Source: Gammaproteobacteria bacterium
GTDB taxonomy: Bacteria > Pseudomonadota > Gammaproteobacteria > Pseudomonadales > Pseudohongiellaceae
Assembly (NCBI GenBank): GCA_002714195.1
Contig: PAWK01000051.1
Span: forward strand, 1 to 6,341
Length of the DNA stretch: 6,341 bases
Direction: 5' to 3'
Shown here: positions 1-4,592 of the stretch, one piece after another
Numbering within the stretch: position 1 is the stretch's first letter
Layout: each line of letters opens with the position of its first letter
Notes under the pieces: generated by a model
The model's input: the letters and a program-made list of their open reading frames with translations, nothing else
Told to the model about the DNA's origin: nothing
The model's database searches: none
Translations under genes and position numbers: made by a program

Positions 1-909
1 ATTCACCTCACGAAAATAAGGAGTGGCAATGTATTCCCAGTCTCCAGACTCCATGGTGAATCGAGTCCATACGCGAGTGCTTTGACTGTCGCGATAGGCC
101 TCTGGGTTAGGATTTGTTCCTCTTTTATTGCCGTCCTCGTATGCCTTGGCCCCGGCGACGTAGCCTGCAGTTTCTTGGTTTAAATTGTTATAGGTGAAAC
201 CACCTTCCATTTTGATTCCGCTCGCTAGGGTGTATTCGTATAACCAAGACGCTTTCTGTTGATCAACGCCACTGTCATCCCTATAGCCTTCCTCGTTGAT
301 GCCAGTCAAATACAGAGACTGTTTGAAATTACCGCTGTCCGATCCAATCGCGGCCTTTGTTCGATAAGAACCTCTAGGGCCTTGCTCAAGAGTTAATTCA
401 CCGATTTCACCCGGATCTGGTAGTCGTACATTGACCAAGCCATGCAGTGCATTTGAACCCCAGAAAGCACTTGCCGGGCCTCTTATTACTTCGATGCTTT
501 GGGCGTACTCTGTGTGGGTATCAAACATCTCATTTACATTACAAAAACCGGCAGAACGAACAGGTATACCGTTCTCTGCGATTAAAAAAGCTCCGCAGGC
601 GCCGGCTCCAGTTAACACCGGAGACCTCAGAGCCATTAGGCTCTCTTGCCCGTTATTCCTGTTACCGCTAAAGCCTGGAACCCTTGCAAGGGCCTCTTGA
701 TAATGAGTCTGGAGTATTAAATCTAATTCTTCCTCGCCAAGAACACTGATGGCGGCGTTTACATTAGTTATACCCTCAGTTCGGCGACTGTCCGCAAAAA
801 TTTCGATCTCTTCAATCTCTTGCTGACTATTCTGGCCAGTTACAATAGAAGACATTCCTAAAGCGAGAGAAATCACTGTAATTTCTGAAAAGCGCGGTTT
901 CCGAATCAT
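1..909 (-). CDS. TonB-dependent outer-membrane receptor, N-terminal 303 residues (cut by window edge)
   Basis: I translated this by hand from the ATG at 909; the frame stays open to base 1, so the C-terminus lies outside the window. Receptors of this family usually run to 650-800 residues, so less than half is visible. Residues 1 to about 25 form a signal-peptide-like start (basic MIRKPR, then a hydrophobic stretch). A TonB-box-like segment, EEIEIFA, follows at 33-39. The plug domain covers about 45-160 and shows ALARVPGF, the hallmark IEVIRGPASAFWGSNALHGLVNV region near 139-160, and two cysteines (Cys105, Cys123) that could form a disulfide. Beta-barrel-like alternating strands begin near 165. 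The start is supported by GGGAG six bases upstream (916-920). The gene follows pqqC on the same strand after 155 nt. Family role: energised uptake across the outer membrane. The ligand is unknown; the location suggests PQQ or something used with PQQ enzymes, such as a metal or substrate, which is inference only. Confidence 0.93.
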   Translation of the reverse strand, partial: MIRKPRFSEITVISLALGMSSIVTGQNSQQEIEEIEIFADSRRTEGITNVNAAISVLGEEELDLILQTHYQEALARVPGFSGNRNNGQESLMALRSPVLTGAGACGAFLIAENGIPVRSAGFCNVNEMFDTHTEYAQSIEVIRGPASAFWGSNALHGLVNVRLPDPGEIGELTLEQGPRGSYRTKAAIGSDSGNFKQSLYLTGINEEGYRDDSGVDQQKASWLYEYTLASGIKMEGGFTYNNLNQETAGYVAGAKAYEDGNKRGTNPNPEAYRDSQSTRVWTRFTMESGDWEYIATPYFREVN

Positions 910-981
910 TTTGAGCTCCCAATCTGTTTTAATTTTTATTAGTAGTCGCTTATAGGTCGGCCGATGCTGGGATATGCATTA

Positions 982-1010
982 ATTCAACCCCCCCATAGCC
1001 TTGTTGACAA
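982..1010 (-). promoter_or_regulatory. Possible sigma-70 promoter for the TonB receptor gene
   Basis: On the minus strand, a -35-like TTGTCA (1005-1010, 5 of 6 to consensus) is followed after exactly 17 bases by a -10-like TTGAAT (982-987, 4 of 6). The spacer contains an unusual run of seven Gs. Transcription would begin near 975 and give a leader of about 65 nt before the receptor ATG at 909. This would let the receptor be expressed separately from the pqq genes, although readthrough from pqqC is equally possible. It is a motif match only. Confidence 0.35.
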
Positions 1011-1053
1011 AAGTTATGCTGTGAAGCGTACCGCTAGCTTAGAATACAAAGTG

Positions 1054-1083
1054 ATTTCACAGATTCACGGACAACTGTGAAAT
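1054..1083 (-). repeat. Inverted repeat straddling the pqqC stop codon
   Basis: Perfect 9-base arms, ATTTCACAG at 1054-1062 and CTGTGAAAT at 1075-1083, flank a 12-base loop that contains the pqqC stop codon (1065-1067). In the pqqC transcript this would fold into a hairpin at the 3' end of the coding region. It is not GC-rich and has no uninterrupted U tract directly after it, so it is a poor intrinsic terminator. It could act as a 3'-end stabilising or partial-stop structure, or as a protein site. A further CTGTGAA copy lies at 1019-1025. Confidence 0.45.
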
Positions 1084-1784
1084 GGTGGCTTTTCAAGTTC
1101 GTAAGCCATTTGCATTGCATCTAACATTGTCCAAAGTACATTTAGTTTAAATTGTAAAATTTCTAACGCATGCTCCTGTTGTTGGCGGGATTGGAAATGC
1201 TCCAAGGTTATATCCAAACCGTGTTGAACATCTCGTCGCGCCTCAGAAAGCCTTTTTCTAAAATAATTGTACCCTTCTGTGTCTATCCAGGGATAATGTT
1301 CAGGCCAGTTTTTTAAACGGCGTTTGTGAATTTCAGGAGCGAATAATTCTGTTAGGGAAGAGCATGCGGCTTCTTGCCACGAAGCGCCTCGGCAAAAATT
1401 AATATAAGCATCACATGCAAATCTTACCCCTGGCAGCACATGATCTTCTGACAGAACTTCGTCCCTACTTAAACCGACCGCTTCAGCAAGTCTTAACCAT
1501 GCCTCAATCCCGCCCGAATCAGAACCAAAGCCATCATGATCTAGTATTCGTTGTATCCACTCTTTTCTAATTTGCCGATCACGGCAGTTTGCAAGAATGG
1601 CAGCATCCTTCACTGGTATAGTAGTTTGGTAATAGAATCTGTTCGCGACCCAGCCGCGAATTTGCTCTGGCGAACTTCGGCCTGAATTCATAGAGATCTG
1701 AAATGGATGATGGATATGATAAAGGCGCCCTTTATCTCGGAGCTTTACCTCGAATTCCTCTTTAGACCAAGGTTTTACCTTCAT
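1065..1784 (-). CDS. pqqC: PqqC, pyrroloquinoline-quinone synthase
   Basis: This 239-residue protein is the cofactorless oxidase that catalyses the last step of PQQ synthesis: ring closure and an eight-electron oxidation of AHQQ using O2. From memory of the Klebsiella enzyme, its active-site residues are all present here with an offset of one: His23, Arg49, Tyr52, Gln53, Lys59, Arg79, His83, His153, Arg156, Tyr174, Arg178 and Lys213. Recognisable blocks include [14 protein letters not shown] (44-57), ILDHDG (80-85), SSLTELFAP (142-150) and [11 protein letters not shown] (208-218). Gln29 follows HHPF where I recall a His in Klebsiella. The ATG overlaps the pqqE stop by four bases (ATGA), with GAAGG just upstream, so translation is probably coupled to pqqE. 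Its place after pqqE rather than after pqqB is unusual. Length is slightly below the usual 250 or so, with a short C-terminal tail. The fold is all-helical and the protein is cytoplasmic. Confidence 0.98.
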   Translation of the reverse strand: MKVKPWSKEEFEVKLRDKGRLYHIHHPFQISMNSGRSSPEQIRGWVANRFYYQTTIPVKDAAILANCRDRQIRKEWIQRILDHDGFGSDSGGIEAWLRLAEAVGLSRDEVLSEDHVLPGVRFACDAYINFCRGASWQEAACSSLTELFAPEIHKRRLKNWPEHYPWIDTEGYNYFRKRLSEARRDVQHGLDITLEHFQSRQQQEHALEILQFKLNVLWTMLDAMQMAYELEKPPFHSCP

Positions 1785-2920
1785 GAACCTTCTTCCATCG
1801 CCGACAATTTCTTTGAATTTTTTGTGTTACGAAAATATAAAGGCTGTGCTTCCTCATCGTCTACTTGAGCTGACGCTATGGCTTTTTCAATAATGTCATG
1901 TTGAGGTGATTTATCGCATATAGGGTCAGTCGCATAAGCATCACCAGTCAGCATGAATGCTTGACAACGGCAGCCCCCAAGGTCCTGTTCTTTTTCGGGA
2001 CAGCTTCGACAGGGCTCGGTCATCCAGCTGGTTCCTCTGAAACGATTGAATAGGTCTGACCTTTGCCAGATTTCACCAAGCGAATTATCCTTAACATTAG
2101 GAAATTCTATTCCATCGATAATCTTGGCGCTCTGACATGGCAAAACATCACCTTCAGGCGTTACTGTAATAAAGGTTGTTCCCCATCCGGCGCTGCACTT
2201 CTTTGGTCTCCTTTCATAATAATCCGGAGCGACAAAAATCGCATTCATGTTTCCTTTATGCTGATCTCTAAACCTATTGGTCGCATTCTCGGCCTCAATC
2301 AGTTGTTGTTGACTGGGAAGGAGTTTATCCCTGTTATGAAGTGCCCAAGCGTAGTATTGTGTGTTTGCCAATTCAACAAATTCGGCTCCTAAGTTTTCTG
2401 CCATCATCAAAAAGTCGGTTACCTGATGAATGTTTTGGCGGTGCAGCACAAAATTAAGGCCGAGTGGAATTTCCTTGTCAATCACCGCTTTCGTCATAGC
2501 TAGTTTATGCTCAAAGCTATCCGTGCCTCCAAATTTCGCGTTGGTTTCCTTATCACTACCCTGAAAACTGATTTGTATGTGCTTGATTCCGGCCTCTTTG
2601 CATTCTTCGATTTTCTTTTCAGTGAGTGGCAGTGCTGAAGTGATTAAGTTGCAGTAGAAACCCAAATCGTTTGCCGTGCCAATAAGGTCAACGCAATCTT
2701 TCCGCACTAAAGGCTCACCTCCAGAGAAACCTATTTGAACGGCCCCTAACTTTCTGGCTTCCTTCATTACCCTGATCCAATCTTCCTTTGTCAGTTCTTC
2801 TTTTCTGCCAGCAGGCAAGGAAAGCGGGTTGGAGCAGTATGGGCATTGCAGAGGGCAAGCATATGTGAGCTCAGCCAGCAGCCACATTGGTATATAATCG
2901 TTGTTGTTATCTTCCAGCAA
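1781..2920 (-). CDS. pqqE: PqqE, radical SAM/SPASM PqqA peptide cyclase
   Basis: This 379-residue protein is the iron-sulfur enzyme that uses S-adenosylmethionine to form the carbon-carbon bond between the Glu and Tyr side chains of PqqA, the first chemical step of the pathway. The radical SAM cluster motif CxxxCxxC is seen as Cys22, Cys26 and Cys29, and the SAM-binding GGEP motif is at 67-70. The C-terminal SPASM region carries the auxiliary-cluster ligands expected for PqqE: Cys242, Cys262, Cys304, Cys307, Asp313, Cys317, Cys319 and Cys335. The start chosen is TTG at 2920, with GAGGA seven bases upstream inside the end of pqqD. The alternative, ATG at 2887 (residue 12), has no ribosome site and would trim the usual short N-terminal lead before WLLAELTY. 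The gene lies 3 bases after pqqD and overlaps pqqC by 4, so expression should be tightly coupled. The charged tail after residue 350 (DDEEAQP onwards) is longer than the core needs. Confidence 0.98.
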   Translation of the reverse strand: MLEDNNNDYIPMWLLAELTYACPLQCPYCSNPLSLPAGRKEELTKEDWIRVMKEARKLGAVQIGFSGGEPLVRKDCVDLIGTANDLGFYCNLITSALPLTEKKIEECKEAGIKHIQISFQGSDKETNAKFGGTDSFEHKLAMTKAVIDKEIPLGLNFVLHRQNIHQVTDFLMMAENLGAEFVELANTQYYAWALHNRDKLLPSQQQLIEAENATNRFRDQHKGNMNAIFVAPDYYERRPKKCSAGWGTTFITVTPEGDVLPCQSAKIIDGIEFPNVKDNSLGEIWQRSDLFNRFRGTSWMTEPCRSCPEKEQDLGGCRCQAFMLTGDAYATDPICDKSPQHDIIEKAIASAQVDDEEAQPLYFRNTKNSKKLSAMEEGS

Positions 2921-2923
2921 GTT

Positions 2924-3205
2924 TTAATCCTCGACAACTACTAGCCAACTCTCTGAAGCTGCGTGCTCAAGAAAATCAGAGACATCTGCCGCTAACGTTT
3001 CGGCTTCTGGATAGTCTTTTTGCAGATCTTCTATCAATGTTTTCTTGTGTACCGCTTGTTTACATCTGGATAGGATTTCCACAGCGGTATCGCTTAATTT
3101 AACCAATCCTTCTGGATAAAGTAAGACATGGCACTTTTGAGCTTCTTCAAACTGCAATCGATAATTTGGGTTTATGTGAAACTTTTTAGTATCAAAGTCT
3201 ATCAT
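2924..3205 (-). CDS. pqqD: PqqD, PqqA-binding peptide chaperone
   Basis: This 93-residue protein is the small winged-helix RiPP recognition element that binds the precursor peptide PqqA and delivers it to PqqE. The family signature RLQFEEAQKCHVLLYPEG (16-33) is clear, followed by VKLSDTAVEIL (35-45) and the C-terminal helix LAADVSDFLEHA (71-82). The length is normal for a stand-alone PqqD, not fused to PqqC as in some methylotrophs. It starts at ATG 3205, 30 bases after pqqB. No good Shine-Dalgarno sequence is visible in that gap, so translation may depend on coupling to pqqB. It ends three bases before pqqE, matching the physical partnership of the two proteins. The protein is cytoplasmic. 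Confidence 0.97.
   Translation of the reverse strand: MIDFDTKKFHINPNYRLQFEEAQKCHVLLYPEGLVKLSDTAVEILSRCKQAVHKKTLIEDLQKDYPEAETLAADVSDFLEHAASESWLVVVED
2928..2932 (-). promoter_or_regulatory. Ribosome binding site selecting the TTG start of pqqE
   Basis: GAGGA on the minus strand lies within the last codons of pqqD (its Glu-Asp end), seven bases before the TTG at 2920. This is good Shine-Dalgarno geometry. The competing in-frame ATG at 2887 has no purine-rich site in front of it. The signal therefore decides the start. Confidence 0.7.
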
Positions 3206-3235
3206 ATGCTATGTTCGCTAAAATTAAACCTATTT

Positions 3236-4150
3236 TTAAAGTTCGAGCTCCATTCCATCAAAAGCAACCTCTATACCTTCTTTGTCCAAGGTCTCTCTCT
3301 CGACAGAATCTTCGTCTAGAATTGGATTAGTATTATTGATGTGGATTAACACCTTTCTCGGTTTTTCCATTGGTCTCAAAAGTTCGATCATACCTTCATC
3401 GCCAGACTGTGGCAGGTGTCCCATATCTGCAGCTTTTTTGTCTCCCAGCCCAACTTTTGACATCTCGCCTTCTTCCCAGAAAGTGCCGTCAACTAGTAAA
3501 CAGTCAGATTGACTCATTAATTTGATAGTGTCTTCAGTTGGCTCACCTAGTCCTGGTGAATAGAATAATGTCTTGTTGGTCTTAGTGTCTATGACTTGAA
3601 TTCCGATATTGTCACCAGTGTGCGGATCGTGTCTGTGAGGAGAGTAGGGTGGAGCTTTCCCCTTGACGGGGATTGCTCGAAATTCAATTTCATCAATAGA
3701 AGGGATGGTGAACGTATCGCCATTTAATGGAATTGAGTTTCTGTTTATCCCTCCGTTCCAATGCTCCAGCATTCGAAAAAGTGGGAAACCGGTGGTCAGA
3801 TCTTCGTAGACCATATCACTGCAATAGATTTCATGGGGACACCCTTCTCTGAGCATAAGTAGACCTGTGGTATGGTCTATTTGAGAGTCCATGAAGATTA
3901 TTCCACGAATGGCAGTGTCTCTTATCGATCGAGCTGGTTGAAGTTTCGGAAAAGCGGCAAGTTGTGCCAGTAGATCTGGTGATGTGTTGAATAGCACCCA
4001 GTCAACGCCATTTCCACTGACTGCAATTGAGGATTGGGTTCTAGGCTTCGCATTAATCAATCCATTTCTAACGCCATAGCACATTCGGCAATTACAATTC
4101 CATTGAGGAAAGCCACCGCCAGCTGCCGACCCTAATACATGTATGAACAT
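3236..4150 (-). CDS. pqqB: PqqB, metallo-beta-lactamase-fold PQQ biosynthesis protein
   Basis: At 304 residues this is the normal family length. PqqB is now regarded as the non-haem-iron hydroxylase acting on the tyrosine part of the released Glu-Tyr intermediate; older literature proposed a transport role. The N-terminus [19 protein letters not shown] is diagnostic. Cys19, Cys21 and Cys24 form the likely structural zinc site. The metallo-beta-lactamase HxHxDH motif appears in the PqqB form DSQIDH (Asp88, Gln90, Asp92, His93), with Asp221, His245 (MGHLP) and His270 (IHINNTNP) as further likely metal-site or second-shell residues. The ATG at 4150 is fixed by this conserved N-terminus, yet no convincing Shine-Dalgarno sequence precedes it. 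It lies 175 nt downstream of pqqA, behind a terminator hairpin, and heads the compact pqqB-D-E-C block. Confidence 0.98.
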   Translation of the reverse strand: MFIHVLGSAAGGGFPQWNCNCRMCYGVRNGLINAKPRTQSSIAVSGNGVDWVLFNTSPDLLAQLAAFPKLQPARSIRDTAIRGIIFMDSQIDHTTGLLMLREGCPHEIYCSDMVYEDLTTGFPLFRMLEHWNGGINRNSIPLNGDTFTIPSIDEIEFRAIPVKGKAPPYSPHRHDPHTGDNIGIQVIDTKTNKTLFYSPGLGEPTEDTIKLMSQSDCLLVDGTFWEEGEMSKVGLGDKKAADMGHLPQSGDEGMIELLRPMEKPRKVLIHINNTNPILDEDSVERETLDKEGIEVAFDGMELEL

Positions 4151-4221
4151 AATAATTTTGTACCGAACAGACGAACCACGAAACTCTTCGCTAGTAAATC
4201 AACTAATTTGTGATCAATGCA

Positions 4222-4256
4222 TACAAAAAAGCGCCAATAATGGCGCTTTCTTTGTA
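4222..4256 (-). terminator. Intrinsic terminator between pqqA and pqqB
   Basis: On the minus strand a perfect 9-base-pair stem, AAAGCGCCA / TGGCGCTTT (4241-4249 and 4228-4236) with loop TTAT, is followed by Us from 4230 down to 4225, the last three stem positions being Ts as well. The stem can be extended by TACAAA/TTTGTA pairs with one bulged base. It lies about 70 nt after the pqqA stop and about 75 nt before pqqB. It therefore should end most transcripts after pqqA while letting some read into pqqB. On the plus strand the T run is interrupted and no plus-strand gene precedes it, so the minus-strand reading is preferred. Confidence 0.88.
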
Positions 4257-4325
4257 CCTTAAGATTTATGTAGTTTGATTTTGGGGAATGTTTACTTCCT
4301 CAATTCAAACCTAAACCCGTTGGTC

Positions 4326-4397
4326 TTATCGGTTGCTGAAATACATTGTGATTTCAAAACCAAGACGAACATTTTCATAAGTAGGCTTAGTCCACAT
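4326..4397 (-). CDS. pqqA: PqqA, PQQ precursor peptide
   Basis: This is a 23-codon gene read by hand from ATG 4397 to TAA 4326. The peptide starts [16 protein letters not shown] and ends TMYFSNR. Glu15 and Tyr19 form the invariant ExxxY pair whose side chains are joined by PqqE and become the carbon and nitrogen skeleton of PQQ. The MWTKP start, the RLGFE core and the YF-x-NR end match the Pseudomonas type of PqqA. A GGAG ribosome site lies 10 bases upstream (4408-4411). The gene stands apart from its neighbours: 195 nt after the peptidase and 175 nt before pqqB, with a terminator following. That fits high-level separate expression of a substrate that is consumed one molecule per cofactor. 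The remaining residues act as leader and tail and are removed by proteolysis. Confidence 0.97.
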   Translation of the reverse strand: MWTKPTYENVRLGFEITMYFSNR

Positions 4398-4407
4398 AAT
4401 ACTAGTA

Positions 4408-4411
4408 CTCC
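4408..4411 (-). promoter_or_regulatory. Ribosome binding site of pqqA
   Basis: GGAG on the minus strand, ten bases before the pqqA ATG. It supports the short gene being translated, and contrasts with the weak or absent sites before pqqB and pqqD. Confidence 0.6.
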
Positions 4412-4443
4412 ATATAAGTTACATTCATGAATATTTATTATTT

Positions 4444-4464
4444 CAGTTGGGGGCTACCCAACTG
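4444..4464 (-). repeat. GC-rich hairpin in the pqqA upstream region
   Basis: Perfect 8-base arms, CAGTTGGG (4444-4451) and CCCAACTG (4457-4464), surround a 5-base loop inside otherwise very AT-rich DNA, 47-67 bases before the pqqA start. No T run follows on either strand, so it is not a normal terminator. It is either an operator for a dimeric regulator or a stem in the 5' leader RNA of pqqA. A -35-like TAGACA overlaps its upstream edge (minus strand), with only a weak -10-like TGAAAT 17 bases later. I therefore do not place the promoter. Confidence 0.6.
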
Positions 4465-4469
4465 TCTAA

Positions 4470-4496
4470 AGAATATCAAAGAAAAAGGAGAATATC
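4470..4496 (-). repeat. Pair of GATATTCT direct repeats upstream of pqqA
   Basis: The octamer GATATTCT (minus strand) occurs at 4489-4496 and again at 4470-4477. The copies are spaced 19 bases apart, close to two helical turns, and lie directly upstream of the hairpin at 4444-4464. Spacing on one DNA face is typical of tandem activator sites. The DNA here is AT-rich, so chance recurrence is possible. Confidence 0.35.
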
Positions 4497-4514
4497 TAAT
4501 ATGTTAGGGAAATT

Positions 4515-4532
4515 ATTTGTAAAATTACAAAT
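4515..4532. repeat. AT-rich palindrome upstream of pqqA
   Basis: Perfect 8-base arms, ATTTGTAA and TTACAAAT, are separated by two bases. A second, overlapping dyad TACAA-A-TTGTA lies at 4526-4536. The site is 118-135 bases upstream of pqqA, between it and the peptidase stop. The shape suits binding of a helix-turn-helix dimer, and a -35-like TTGTAA lies within it. Low base complexity makes the call tentative. Confidence 0.35.
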
Positions 4533-4592
4533 TGTATAAAATCTTTAACTATATGAATTAAAAGGCATTATTTCCCACACGCAAACCTGCTC

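Noticed and set aside
431..700. Plus-strand open frames at 431-700 and 447-671.
   Set aside because: They lie antisense to the TonB receptor plug, whose frame is continuous and shows family motifs. Neither antisense product shows any domain pattern.
2063..3512. Plus-strand open frames at 2063-2392, 2887-3102, 3128-3319 and 3282-3512.
   Set aside because: All are antisense shadows of pqqE, pqqD and pqqB, which are unambiguous. The products are low-complexity or lack family features.
4485..4539. A plus-strand 12-codon ORF (ATG 4501 to TAA 4539) preceded by a strong AAGGAG sequence.
   Set aside because: It is only 12 residues, in AT-rich DNA, opposite to all other genes, with no recognisable product or promoter. 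The purine run is the complement of a pyrimidine stretch in the pqqA upstream region. Chance is the simpler explanation.
4398..4592. A specific sigma-70 promoter for pqqA (for example TTGTAA-18-TAACAT or TAGACA-17-TGAAAT).
   Set aside because: Several weak candidates exist in this AT-rich spacer and none stands out, so naming one would be guesswork.
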